From Paraglomus occultum (lineage: Eukaryota > Glomeromycota > Glomeromycetes > Paraglomerales > Paraglomeraceae): 42,543 nucleotides of DNA. A model generated the notes under the pieces. It was not told where the DNA came from and searched no databases. It saw only the letters and a list, made by a program, of their open reading frames with translations. The translations under genes and the position numbers were made by a program. The stretch spans positions 1 to 42,543 of the forward strand of contig CAJVPJ010000123.1 of assembly GCA_910592205.1 (NCBI GenBank), read 5' to 3'. Of this stretch, positions 22,966-35,662 are shown in pieces; within the stretch, counting starts at the first letter, position 1; every line of letters begins with the position of its first letter.

Positions 22966-24277
22966 TTACACTTTGTAGCCACGAGACGCTCTGCGACCAC
23001 GAGCCCTTTCGAATTTCCTGCCCTTGGATCGAACATATGGTCTTCAAGATTATGTAATACAATTTCAGGAGTGGTCATAGGAAAAAGAAAGGTAATGGGA
23101 TAATCAAGAAGCGTAATAAGACTGTTAGTTCATGTTTGACTCACACGCGGAAACCACTCATTGTACAACTCTCGACTCTCAAACATCAGTAAACCGTAAT
23201 CCAAACATCCACTTTTCCTTCCCGTACCCTCCTCTCTAAAGCAAACCAAAACATACTTGGAGTGTGATTTAGGTCCGTTTCCAAAGTGCTTGAGTGCCTT
23301 GCGCCCACTTCGTTTTCCTCTCAATAGTACAGTCTTCGATCCAGTTGGTGCGCGTTTTGCCAACTCATCAAAAGTGATGACCTCACCGCCGGCTTTCAGT
23401 ATTCTTGCTTTTGCCGTCTTCGTGAAGCGTAATGCACACACGGTATTTTTCAAGTTGAAATCAAGTAACCGATCATCGTCAACAACAGTTCCGACGAACA
23501 CGCAAGTTTGGCCGCCATCTTTATCTTTCATAAATCGATTAATACGGGACAGAGAAAGGGTGGCACGGTTGACGCGAGACATCATTAGCCGTTTCAAGAC
23601 TGCTTTGTTGAAGCGGGAATCCGTGCGGCGGGCTAAAAATTTATATAACTGAGTTTGGCGATCCGTAAAGTTAAAGAAAAAAACGAATCGTGTTAGATAA
23701 AGAAAGGTAAATTTGATGTATCGTCCACAATTAAATGTCATCAGATTCCCAACGTAATAATCTATCAGCGTCCTGATATCCTGGATTAAAATCTCCACGA
23801 TTTTACGACGTATGCTAGTAGTTGTTTTTATCTATACGACAGAATGAATTTAAATCTGCGAATTACCTTCACCAACAATCTGAGGTAGACATTTTCACTC
23901 TTTGGCTCTGTGCGAGCACTCTTTTTGACATGATGTTTGTCAATGTCAATACCCTAATAAGATGGAATTAGAGAATGCTTTAGAATTTTAATCATTGATA
24001 TACGCCAAGTGATCAAAAGGTATCAAGTCATCGTATAAGTGAAATTTATGTGAACTCTTTTGGGTATTTTGTTTTCCTTGACATTCAGCCTCTACGGAAT
24101 TAACTGTGAGATCACCTCAAATTACAAGTTCTTGACTTGTATCGACCTTCAACTACTTTTGAAATCTATCCATCCATTTACTCATTCTTCCTATTGACAT
24201 TCTTGTAATATACCAGTCACTCTCCAAGCTATGTAAGTTCACAACTCTGCACTATTATACTTATAATTGCATACCAT
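22966..24277 (-). CDS. RPL18: 60S ribosomal protein eL18
   Basis: Structural protein of the large cytosolic ribosomal subunit, 185 aa against 188 in human. Exons on the minus strand: 24277-24275 (the ATG alone), 23953-23867, 23648-23257 and 23041-22966. Each junction is GT-AG and in phase. The mature order is G-I-D-I-D-K-H-H at the start, VYLRLLVKLYKFLARRTDS, then VLKRLMMSRVNRATLSLSR, VCALRFT, ILKAGGEVITFDELA, GSKTVLLRGKRSGRK, SHSKPYVRSKGRKFERARG and a Tyr-Lys-Val end. All blocks match the family. The start was chosen because ATG followed directly by gtatgc at 24274 joins in phase to the acceptor before the conserved Gly-Ile-Asp-Ile. A first intron right after the start codon is common in ribosomal protein genes. 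Confidence 0.95.
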
Positions 24278-25167
24278 GATCGATTGTTTATTAAGTGGTG
24301 AAAAGAGAGGACGAACGGTTGCGGTAATGCAATAATATTTAAAGTCAGGAAAAATTCGATGGAACGATGACGTCACAAGTCGTGTAACTCGCGAGGATAA
24401 GGTAGTTTATAATATAATTGTTTTGAATTTAGTTCTGTTATTCGTGATTAACAGAATTATTATACTGATCCAGCCCCCTTTTAGAATATTAATTCTAGTT
24501 ATTAAACGAAAGGAAATTGCAAAATGTTGATTCAAGCAAATATCAGTCACTCAAAAATATTAGAGACGGTGTAAATCTTGGAAATGCTGGAATCCACTTG
24601 TTCGCGTTTTACAAGTTTTAGTTTATAATCTATCCGGTGAAAAGACAAGTTAAAAAGTGAAAATGTTGTATTTGATAATTTTATTCAGAATGTATGGAAT
24701 AAAGGACCCACTAAATCAGAACTTCAGTGTTGAAGTTAAAAAGTTTCTATAAGAGCGCATTCTATCATCTAATCAGTTGATAAACTGAAGCAGACGTTTA
24801 GTATTCATTTGTTGATGCAAAGATGTAATTAGTTACATCTTCCTTATTTTGGTTGAGATTTATACAATAAGAAAAATTATAACCAAATTATAAAAATGAA
24901 TGGAAAAAAAAACATTCGAGTGGATGCGATTCTCTAGCTGTAATGGTGTATCGGGAATTGTGAATCTATCGTATTGATCAACGAAATAGATTCCGTCCAC
25001 GTAATGCATTGAGTATATAAAGAATTCTTTTCTGTATTATTGAAAACGCATTGAGGTTAATATAAATTTAATATTCGGATTTGACTATCAAGATACCGGT
25101 AGTTGTCTTTTTGTCGTATCTTGATGAACACTCAAGTGCAATTACATCTTCTACTCTTACCCTATAA

Positions 25168-25198
<31 letters not shown>

Positions 25199-26018
25199 GA
25201 ACTTTATTATATACGTTTTTGTAAGAAATATTACCTTACACTGTACTATTATTGTACGTTCTCTAAAAATCTCCCATTAAAAATCAATACCACCGTTGCC
25301 TGGTTCATGTCTAATAAAATAAAAAAAATGAGTACATATATCATATCATCATATCAAGATATATCATCGGTGAGCCACTGTATAATATTATGTATCCTAT
25401 TCAAAAGGTTCTGGCGGGACACTTTAAGTTTGCGGTAACGGAGAAGAATGTTCACAGTAAGCCACCCACCCATAGCCAGTACTGAACCTGGCCGGTAACT
25501 TTGGCAAACTGTAGTCACAATGCGCTTTCAATTTCCCGATACACACCCAGTGGCAGCGTAACATAACAGTTCAACAAGTACTTGGAATTCTCACCTGTAA
25601 CGACGGACTTCAACTCAACAACCCTTTTACTGCGTCTGCAGAAGGATCCATATGTAGTTAATAGCGAATGGTTCGGTTTTCGTTTATAAATCGACTTATA
25701 GCAAAAGTTGACTTTCTTATTCTATAAATTGGTTAATTTAACAATTATACTAATACCAAAACATATAGTAACAAAAATCGACAAGGTTGTACCTTAAGCG
25801 TTAGCTTTAGTGTAAAGTTCAACTGATTGAAAGTCAAAATGCAGACAAGTGTTAGTTACACTATGCATAACGTGAACTTTATGCGTAGTTTGTATAAGCC
25901 ATAAAAATTCTTATGATTTATTAGTTATATAGTATGATAAATCGTAACATTACATAATGCGCATTAACCATATATGTACAGTACCATTTCGCTCTAATAG
26001 CCATTCACTCAACGCGCT
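24278..26018. other. Intergenic stretch with an AATA microsatellite
   Basis: About 1.7 kb, including the eL18 promoter side and the ORC4 3' side. An (AATA)n tract runs from about 25166 to 25199. A less AT-rich patch at about 25430-25650 has minus-strand open frames of roughly 42 and 20 codons separated by a stop; it may be a gene relic. Confidence 0.5.
25430..25650 (-). pseudogene. Possible relic of an unidentified gene
   Basis: The minus strand reads, from 25648 downward, an open frame with codon-like composition (including the segment KYLLNCYVTLPLGVYREIE) that hits TGA and then continues for about 20 codons before another stop. Base composition is richer in G+C than the flanks. I do not recognise a family, and the fragment has no start. 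It could equally be the exon of a non-coding RNA or chance. Confidence 0.2.
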
Positions 26019-27944
26019 TTAATTCTGTACCCACCTTTTAACCGAAGTCGGGACGTCATCAAATCCCTCTACAACCTCTCTAACCTCCGCTGGTTCCATC
26101 ATCAATCTCATCGTTCTATACTCCTTTGAACATTTCATTCCTCCTTCTACAGGCTTTACGAGTTCCATCTGGATTAGATGCTCAAAAGCCTTCAACGCTA
26201 CCGGCCATTTATAAGCATGCATACCGACACCTTTTACTGCTTCCGAGAATGTGAATTCTTTGTATTCGTCATAAACCATGGAGAAATTAAACGTGGAATA
26301 GGACCGAGATAATAGATGCTTTATGCTGACCAGGAGGCAAATCTCCAGAAGGGATAGGCCTGGGAATTCAGATTAATTAGAAAGAGAAAAACAAAACGCG
26401 AAGAGTCAAGGCACAACGGTCCTTAGGATACGTGCATACCGCGTATAAGCTGGGTTCTGGAATCACTTTGTTGTTGCTCATTGGACGATTGAAAGTGACT
26501 GGCTTTTAAAAATGGAGACGCTTGTGATAACTGGGCAACCGGCTTAAACTGCATAACGATCAAATACGAATGAAAATGAGTACGAAAAATCCATTTGTCG
26601 TGTCGTGTTAGAAATGTAGATCTTAATAATACTTACGCATATACGATAAAATGTTCTTATATCGCGTGTCATGTCAAAGATGCGTCGAACTATTTTGCGG
26701 AAAACATCGTTATCAAACAAATCCTGTGATTGTTAAAGCAAATGTGAAATAAATTAGTGTGGTTTGGAGAATGTGGAAATAAGATGAGATGATAAATACA
26801 TGCATTTAGCTCCTCATTGAATGCATTTTTATAGTCCTCATCCACGCTTTCTGTTGTCAATACTAATGAATTCCTCGCTATCTGTAAGAAGATCTCAAAC
26901 GACTTGGCCGGAAACAGACAGTACTGTCGATGAGAAAAACGTGACTTGACACGCTTCTCCAACAGATCCATTGCGTCCTAGTCCCAATACATGATGTATA
27001 ATCTTAGTACGTAAAATGTAACGAAACGACAACAACCCGATTCTAGTATAAACATACGATTCTACAAGTCATTCCAACAACAGCGATCGGTGTCTGATTG
27101 CTCATTGCTATGTCGAATAGATTGTACAGCAACGCTTGTTTGCTATGCTGTGCGAAGAGATCAAACTCGTCCAGCATAAAGATGATGGGTTTGGCAATTT
27201 TCGAGCCTGACTTCAATTGACTTAATACAAAGGATAGCGTATCTGCAAACGAATGCTATGGTAATTTAAGTGTCATATCATTGGTAATTTTGATTGTAAC
27301 ATGACGCGCTATACATACGTATACTTTTCCTTCTAGTTCATGTTCAAGCGATAGTTGACGAGCTATTTCGCGAAGAGCGAGTCGGTCATTAGGTAAGGTG
27401 AAGCCATTTAGATAGATAGTAATGAAGCTGTCATTGTACATGGATTGCAGAGTCTGCAATGCTTTACGAACTATCTTTAATGAGAACGATGGATGATAAA
27501 GAGTCAACTGACTGTTCAGAAAAAAAAAAGGCAGAACATCGAAGACAAATACCAGTGTTTTTCCTGATCCTCGCGGACCAATAAGAAGGCAGGAGTTACT
27601 CTCGCCGAGAGATATCACCCTCTGCAATAGATCAAAGACTTGGCTATTGGCAAACAACAGTCAAAATACTGAAAAGCCGATCTAGCAATCCAATTTAATA
27701 CCCAATCCAACCATATTTACCCGTACTGTTCCTCAACCCCTATGAGTTTTGACGGAATCGCTCGTTCAGACAACTTTGCCATTATTGCATTTCTAGTTTT
27801 CGCGATGTCCTCTGCCTCCCACTGTTCCTTAACATCTATAGTAAGCCGTGATAAGCCTAAAGTTTAATATTTTACATAGTGTCAAGTACTGGAAGTATAT
27901 ATAGATATTTCTTTCTTACTTTTCAAGTCGGCTGATGGAGACAT
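26019..27944 (-). CDS. ORC4: Origin recognition complex subunit 4
   Basis: AAA+ subunit of ORC, which marks replication origins and loads MCM. Nine exons on the minus strand: 27944-27920, 27835-27721, 27643-27553, 27474-27319, 27255-27058, 26977-26804, 26723-26637, 26548-26440 and 26359-26019. The 431 aa match the usual length (436 in human). [17 protein letters not shown] leads to Walker A GPRGSGKT at 69-76. [14 protein letters not shown], Walker [10 protein letters not shown] with Asp-Glu at 158-159, [20 protein letters not shown] and VKSRFSHRQ follow. The winged-helix end contains [21 protein letters not shown] and [14 protein letters not shown]. The intron at 26803-26724 works in phase only if its donor is GC (aat|gcatgt), because the neighbouring GT donor would create a stop; alignment to the family supports the GC site. 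All other introns are GT-AG. Confidence 0.95.
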
Positions 27945-28522
27945 GGTTTGCAGAACGCGTTCTGTAGTTGGCGTAGCACGAAATATAAATCATTACAATG
28001 ATCGGCCATGTGATCGATGTGGCAAGTTGAGTCAACAAACTAGTGTTACTTCATAAACTCGTGGCATTTTTTTGAAAGGAATCTCCGCAGTCGAGAATTT
28101 CGACTCCACTACTATTGTCAATACTTTAAGTATCTTAATGTGACTAACGGGAATAAAACATGACATAGTTTCACCATCGCTATTCTTTAGAATTATGTTT
28201 AGGGCGTCAGAAAAGGGTATAATTTTGTGAGCTGAATGGCATGCGTATTAATATTTATGTCAGAGTGATGGAAATCGTAATCGATTCATCAACATGTCAC
28301 GGAAATACTTGTTAACTGTTATATATAATTGAAAGATTTAATCAGTTAAGATAAAGCCCAAAATCTACTATTTATGTGAAAGTATCGCTATAGTAATAGT
28401 AATAGAGCAATTAACACATCAAACCCGAATAATAAGTTAAGTTCCATATTGGCAGAGTCAATACGTTTTTCTAAAACGCGATAATGTGATCGCGTTGCTC
28501 TGTTTAATGTGAACTCACGTAT
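27945..28522. other. Intergenic stretch between two minus-strand genes
   Basis: Holds the ORC4 upstream region and the 3' side of the VLIG-like gene. No further gene is seen. Confidence 0.6.
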
Positions 28523-31500
28523 TCATAGAAGACGTCTGTAATAGGAGGGCCGCTTATGATTAGTCGTATGATCACGTCCGTCGTCAGAATCCTCACGTCG
28601 ATTTTTCAAGCTGCGCTGGTTTTGGTTGCATACCCTTCCGGACGTCCAACTTTGTTTGAGTAGATCACATTGTCTACTAAGCTCGCTTTTCAACTTTACA
28701 ACTTCCTGATGGTCTTGTACGATTCCTTTGAGATTGGTCTCGAGCCAAGTTTCAGCACGTTCCCTACGCCGGTTTATGATTTGATCAACAAATTTGTTAT
28801 ACAGTTCAATCCATTTAGCATCGTTTGACCCAAGTCTTTTTCCATAATTTTTTTCGAAATATTCATTCAGGATCTTGGACGTTCCAGTAAGATCGTTTCC
28901 AATTAAAACAAGTCCAACATCTGATAATGGTATAAACGAATCTTTTAAACGTCTGAACAGGTCAAACATCGGTATGTCTTTATCGTCAACGCAATTTTTG
29001 CCAGTGTGAACCTGCATTCAAAAACTGATTAGTCAAATGTTAATCATAATACTTGCAGCCGTTAGAAATTATAAATACACTACCATAAACTCTTCCTCAT
29101 TGATATCGTGATCATTTGGAAGAATAGACTCGTGACCGTGAGCTACAAAGTTCGGCAAGGCAGCCTTTAATCTTGCGATAGTAAATCTATGTTCACTCAA
29201 CGATGCCCAATCGCATCCCTATACACGAAAACTTGTTAAAAACGTAAAGTTTGCGTAGAATCTGGCTTTTAGCGCAACAACTTACCGTTAGTTTTGCCAT
29301 TATAAGCTTAAGCGTTGTCAGAAAATGCAAAGCATTGTTGTATTTTTTAGGTGCCTCGGTCTTTAATTTAATCTTGAGTGCATCAAAAGCTGTATAGAAT
29401 TCTGTAAAGTTTGATTGAGATAATGATCTTAATAAACATTACGAATTTCAATTGCTGCACTAATAACTTAGTACCTGATTTGTTAGGGATCGGCCAAGTT
29501 TCAACACCATACACTTTTGAAATAAGGTTATTCTCTCCTTCCTAAGAAACATACTGTTTATATTACGTCTATTGGAACTTAAATAATTTGCATGTCACAT
29601 CACACTTACAGCCTGGACGAGTTGGGTAAACTTTTCAAACAATTCTCGATAAGTTGTTTCAATGTCAACGTCTGGTACATCTTTCACGATTGTATAAAAT
29701 AGTGCCTGCACAAATTATTAGTTACTTAATACCCGGCATCTCTGAAATAAGTTGATTTTAGAATTAAAGGATACCTACTTGGAAAATATTTTCCACTTTT
29801 TTAATATCACCAAAGCAGGTGCTTTCGAGTCCAAAATTGTCGAATTTATCTGAGATGTCTTTATTTATATGAAAGGAACTCGTGAACAGTATCATTGTCG
29901 ATACACTAAAAAGCAAGTCCAGTTTAATAAATAAACGCGAAGGAACTTAAACGCACATAATTTTAATATCAACCTTATGTTAAAGAGAGTTAAGAGGAGA
30001 TTTTCTTGTGGAGTTTTGTCAAGAGGGCTGAGCCCTAGAGAGAGAACATAAGAACGCTTAATAAAGTTTGTAGACTCGACCGTATGATAAATTCTTTGGA
30101 TTATGGATAGACTTACCCTCAAAATCCATTCCAACATATACTTTATCCCCTTCATATGCTGTCCAAAAAATTCAGTTAATTAAAAGAATTGCATACCCTA
30201 TTATAACAAGCATATAATATATTACCTAAAGACAGCCAGACGCCTTTATTACTATGCTATATAAAAAATATCGGGTGAGTTATTTACTGGAAATTTTGAG
30301 GCAAAAAGCATTTAAAAACTCGTCGTTTATTTCTGTATGTAATCAACAGTAATAAATTAAATAGTTTACCGTCTCAAAGTCATCAAAGTTCGTGCCGATA
30401 AACTGGTTAAGCAAATACGATTTCTCACGTGATTGTTCACCCATAGTAGAAATAACGTCCACGGCTTTATTACCAAGATATTTGAGGATAGCTTCATAGC
30501 AGCCAAGCGAGATTGATTGGCAAATTTCTTCGACGTTTCCTCCATCTTGAAGTTGTGAGCCATCACGTAGGATTATGAACCGATTATCTCTTGCCACGGC
30601 AATTTGAATCGGCATGAGTGTGCATAATCGAATAATCCAACTGCGAAGAAATAATGGGAGGTTATTTTAGAAAACAATAAATAATATCACTAAAATAAAC
30701 GCGACTCACTGATCAGCTTTGTAGCTTGAAGCAAACGTTTCTAAATCAGTATACAATGATTTATCGTCAAGTCTTTTGACCTGCGTCCTTAACAATGACG
30801 TGTCCTGTTCTGTCGTGTCACCGAGTCTATTTTGCATGTATTCAGTGTAACGTTCTTGAACTTTGACTAAATCGACTGTTGAATCTTGTGGCAGGTCCAA
30901 AATTACAGTAAGTTCAATCGGAGTCGTGTTATCGTTTGTAGATGGCTGTATGGGATATTTCGCAAAAAACTTTGAATGCGCGCCAAGGTAACCGCTCGAT
31001 TCGGTAAGTTCCATCGGGTCTATATCCTTATCTGTGCATGACTTTGTAGAACCGCCAGACCTGGCTGATGTCGTTTTTTCTTCTATTTTATATCCATCCC
31101 ATAAATTAGGGATTAATGGCAATGAGAAGCCGCCATCACCGACTTGTAAACTCTCATTGCTAAAGATATGAGTGACAGGCCTTTTTTCACGATTAAAAAC
31201 AATGTATTGACCTACTTCTACGTCTCGAATGAAACGAGTATTTGTACCATAGACTAATGACGAAACAATTGAATCAATTCTGACTTTGCCCATATTATGG
31301 TTACTATTGATTCTGACATTTACCGAAACTAATTTCCCGAGTGCCAGATTGAACATGACCAAATGCTGTTGAGTTTGTTCAAAGATGACGAATTTACAAT
31401 GTGATAACCATCGTGAAGGTAAAGGGATATCAACTATAAGTGGCTTAGTATCAGATTGATTTACAAAATATACAAGTGCTTGTACTGTGTTCTCTTGTGG

Positions 31501-34500
31501 CATTGAATCATTGAGGTTTTGAGAATGTAATGACTGCTTGCCCTTTAACTTTGTAGATAGGTTTGTCTCATTGTCAACACAATGTGTATTCGGATCATCT
31601 GCCTGTTTATGTTGTGTTTTTGATTCCCTGAGTACAAATATACAAGATCCATCAGGTGAGCTGAGAACAGATGTTGCATTTGTAGGAAATTTTGTAGAGA
31701 CTTGCAATGAATTACTATTCAGATTAAGGTAATATGATTGTCCATTATCATCAACTAAACAAAGTCTTGTATTGTTGATCCAGAAAAAGTACTTGATTGT
31801 TGGTAGTGACCCAAGATGTTCAATATATATTATTGCTTTGTCTTTGTCAAAATCATATATGTAAAACTATTAACAAATATGAAGTTATTATACTATTACT
31901 ATTAGTGTTAATATACAAACAAAGTCCACATACCATGCATTTCTTATTTTCATAGATTGCCATCAGACCCTTTGAATCATTTACAGCAAACAGTGAATCT
32001 TCTGACACCTCTAATAATTCTGTTGGACATGGAAAGCTTTTTTTCTTGAATATCATCACCAAGGAAGCAAGTGATTCATAAAACATAGCATAAGCACAGT
32101 ATCTTTTATCCCATAAAATGAGGACCAATTTTCCATTGGTAAACTGATAAATTTTCCTAAAAATTATTCATTGCCAGTTAAGTTACTAGTTTGACCATTG
32201 TATACAAGACATTATATATCAACACCTGATGACTTGCCTGATTTCAAACATCTCTTTGTCAATATACAGAACCTTTAGACATGAACTCATTGCATTATTA
32301 CTGCTATACTTATACTTCTCAAGATTTAAATCCCATATTTTGAGCTCATACAAAGAAGGTTCATCTATTTCAATAGTATAATGCAACTCATATTGATCAG
32401 ATGGTAATTTACGCAAGTTTGTGACAACAAGTTTCGACCTAAATAGATAAAGGTCAATCAATGTCTTGTACTTGTATTAGCATAAAGCTGTATTGAAATG
32501 TACATACCCAGTAAAGTACAGTGATTCAAGTTTAGTTCTTAATGCAGCTGACTCATCTTCAATGATAAATCCTTTTTCTCTTGTGTACTTTTTGAAGTAC
32601 TTGTAATTATCTTTTAGGTTTGTATTTTCCTCCAAATACTTGCTTAGTTTTTCCTCAAATTTAGGTTTGCAATTGTGAATTTCTTTGACAAACTCTGCAA
32701 TAATACCTTCCATCACTGTATCAGGACTTGTCAGCTTTTGCAAATTGTGTAGATAGGTAATAAAACTGGGGTCTGATATCTTATCTGCCATCTTCTTAGC
32801 TTCCTCAAAAATTTCCTTGGACTTTTGATCACATTCTTCTTCTGGATTTGCTTGGTTCATAAAACAAGTTGCTACTTTTTGCATTGCACTAGTGTAATTG
32901 TAAGTCAGCCCAGATCAATGCATTAATTACTACAATAAATTTAAAAGATGTATAAAACTAACCTGTTAATCTCTTCAATTTTTTTACTTGGCAAACTGTT
33001 TTCTTGTGCATCAGTAATTATAATATCTAAAAACATATCACATGTGCCTTGTGCTAGTCCACTCAAATAAAAGAACCTTTCTTTTAACGATTTCCAGTCC
33101 TTGCTATCAATTCTTAATGCCATGTTCTTTATTTGCTTACAAAGTTCTTTATGGTGTGTATAGAACTTATTTAGCTCTATCATTAATTTAGAAAACTGTT
33201 TAGTGTCAAGAATTATTCAAAATTTATCAATGAAACAAAAATTAGTTACCAGGACTGTCTTCCAGTGAGTTTATAGAAGTTTCTTCAGTTTTCTTTTCAG
33301 AAATCCTGATTAATAATTCAAAATTTAATCATTGACCATAAACCTATCTTCTTAATATTACTATTACATTGCCATGCTAGTTTAACATTATAGTTGTTGA
33401 ATGCAAAATACTATGCTGCCTACCTGTAATTGTCTTGCAAAATTGAAAGAGCCCACTCAGTTACTTTTTTTTTGTATTCATCAATGTTCTTCTCTGTCTT
33501 GTTATGTAAGTCTTTCAACTGATTTTCATAATCTTCTAATAGATCAGGCTGATTTAAACCATCTTTGATCAAAATTGTTAAACCATCAATGCTTAAGTTA
33601 GGTGCACTCAAAGCATAGCAGTTTTCATTCACTAGTGGTCTCCAGAATTGTTGAAATGCATAGAGAGAATCAAATGTATCAATCTTTTGTGAAAATATTG
33701 TGGACTGATCAAAGTATTGCACAATGGCAATAGATTGTAGAGTAGTTGATTCTATGATATAAGCCTTTGATGGATCTTGAGTATACAGAAACAATGCTGG
33801 TATCCGGATCTGTTAGTTAACATACTAGTCAGAAAATTTTGCATATTTGGGTGTCAAGTTCAGCACAGTACTAGTTATAGTTGCTATCTAATTACCTCGA
33901 ATCCATTTTCAATCATGACTATGTCTTTTTTCTGTTCTTCTTCAATCTTATGATTAACACTCTCATCTAATGTTTGCTTGCCTGAATCAGAAATTAAATT
34001 CCAGTTAAAGTTTTTTAAATCACTTTCGCTCATTAAACAAAATTGATGTTCCGTCAAACGTGCGAGAAACCTTAGTATTAGGGAGATAATAGTTGTAAAT
34101 AAAGTTGGTTTATAGATTTAATAAAGCGTAAATAATAGCAAATTAATATTTACTGATAAAGTTCTGTAGCATTATTTTCACGATAGAATCGCTCTTCTGA
34201 CCAAAGAATCACGAGGCCCAAGTCTGGCTTAAGCATGAGTAAATAAAATCCATTACCCGGCGTTGGACTTTCATTGTAAACTGTCTCATGCTCCCGTTCG
34301 GTTTTTACAGATTCTTTGCACCTACATATAAAATTGTCCACTGTCAAAAAAGTAACTGAAAAAGTCGCTATATCTTTAATAGCACTAACCTATACTCTCC
34401 CATAACATTGTTTTGTAACAACCATTTGAAGATAACCTCACGGTTACCATAACAGCCAATAAGACGAATGGGGACTCTTGCTAATTGCTCAAAACCGATA

Positions 34501-34901
34501 TCGGAGACAGAATGGTAGCTTCCAGGAGCCAATAAATTACAAATTTTTTTCAAATCGGATGGTTGTATAACGATGTTTTGTGCTAAACATTAACATGCCA
34601 AAAGAAAACAAACAACATGTCAGCGAAACAGCCGCAATGTTTACATGCTTTCAAACCTATTTTATGACTGTCACCATACCTGAGTCTTCATCCATATACA
34701 ATTCAGCAAGTTTATATAAATTGGGGATTTCTAAGAATTGCTCAGGCTTACTTCCGTAAACGTTCGAAAAAATTTCGGAAACAGACGACGGTGCTGTGTT
34801 TTCTGTATTTATATAAAATGTCAAATCGCATATTCACACAGCAATGACAAAGACGTCCACGGATTACCATAGACATGAGCTTCTTGATTATATTCGGCCA
34901 T
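28523..34901 (-). CDS. VLIG-type large GTPase-like protein with degenerate P-loop
   Basis: Twenty-two phase-consistent exons on the minus strand: 34901-34868, 34802-34680, 34582-34390, 34321-34154, 34070-33896, 33809-33424, 33305-33250, 33176-32963, 32888-32508, 32438-32226, 32156-31934, 31866-30710, 30640-30370, 30256-30226, 30158-30117, 30034-29974, 29905-29779, 29705-29610, 29541-29475, 29401-29286, 29218-29084 and 29011-28523, giving 1585 aa. Residues 1-1100 have a helical part and a WD-like or beta-rich part (DFDKDKAIIY, SVLSSPDGSCIFVL) with no family I can name. From about 1160 the order is that of very large inducible GTPases: GEQSREKSYLLNQFIGT at 1175, KGVWLSL, VGMDFEGLSPLDKTPQENLL at 1217, a helical region with IVKDVPDV, and a basic C-terminus. 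The P-loop Gly before Lys is Glu (GAG) and the usual CTEGVW motif reads SNKGVW, so nucleotide binding may be lost. Divergent with the IFI6/27-like gene. Confidence 0.8.
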
Positions 34902-35662
34902 AGTATGCAATTTGCGCAATATAAAGATATAGTTTGTTGAATACTAATGCGTATAATTTTATCAGACTAGCTTAGCGAGGTTACCGTAGCTTGGCAATAA
35001 GCGTTATAAATACCGCTTTACGCTCTTATAAATACCGCTTTACGCTCTTATAAATGCTAATACTAAGCATAACAGCATATATTTAACCATTTATAGAACA
35101 ACAATGGCGAAAGTTTAATCTTTCTCATACACAACATGACGTTGTCAATATGCGTAGCACAAAGCAATTGACTATGCCGATTATAGTAATCCGTATCGGA
35201 ACCGATATTCCTTGCTGATCAATAACAAATCTCAAAATTCGCACATCGTGATACGGGTCCGTATCATCGCATCGACAATTATGGCGCAGACGTAATGTTT
35301 CCGACAGGGTCATTTCACCGACAATCAGTTAATTTCATCAACGGTTAACTACCAAAAAAAGGATAATTTGCGATATAATTGTCGATGTGATGATAAACAA
35401 GGGATGGCTGTACTTATTAATAAAATTCTATTGATCGATGATTTACATTGCTGTATATAAACGCAGGTAATGTTGTGCAACTATTAAGACATCATAAAGT
35501 TACTCAAACCTAATTTGAGATAATAATGTTATTAAAGCAATAAAATGAAACTCCGATTATCACATTCATCTCACTCCGCCTCTTGTGTACTGTATTGCCA
35601 GCATTTACCGTTGTAACAAACACGCAAGCTACTGTTAAACCTAAATTAATATATTATTTTAA
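34902..35662. promoter_or_regulatory. Divergent intergenic region of the VLIG-like and IFI6/27-like genes
   Basis: Seven hundred and sixty-one bases separate the two start codons, transcribed in opposite directions. It carries the tandem duplication described separately and is otherwise AT-rich. A shared, bidirectional promoter is possible but not shown. Confidence 0.4.
35004..35055. repeat. Tandem 22-bp duplication with TATA-like element
   Basis: The unit ttataaataccgctttacg, plus ctc, occurs at 35004-35025 and 35026-35047, and its first bases recur at 35048. Each copy contains TATAAATA. It lies 100-150 bp upstream of the VLIG-like start codon, where a core promoter element could be. Confidence 0.75.
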
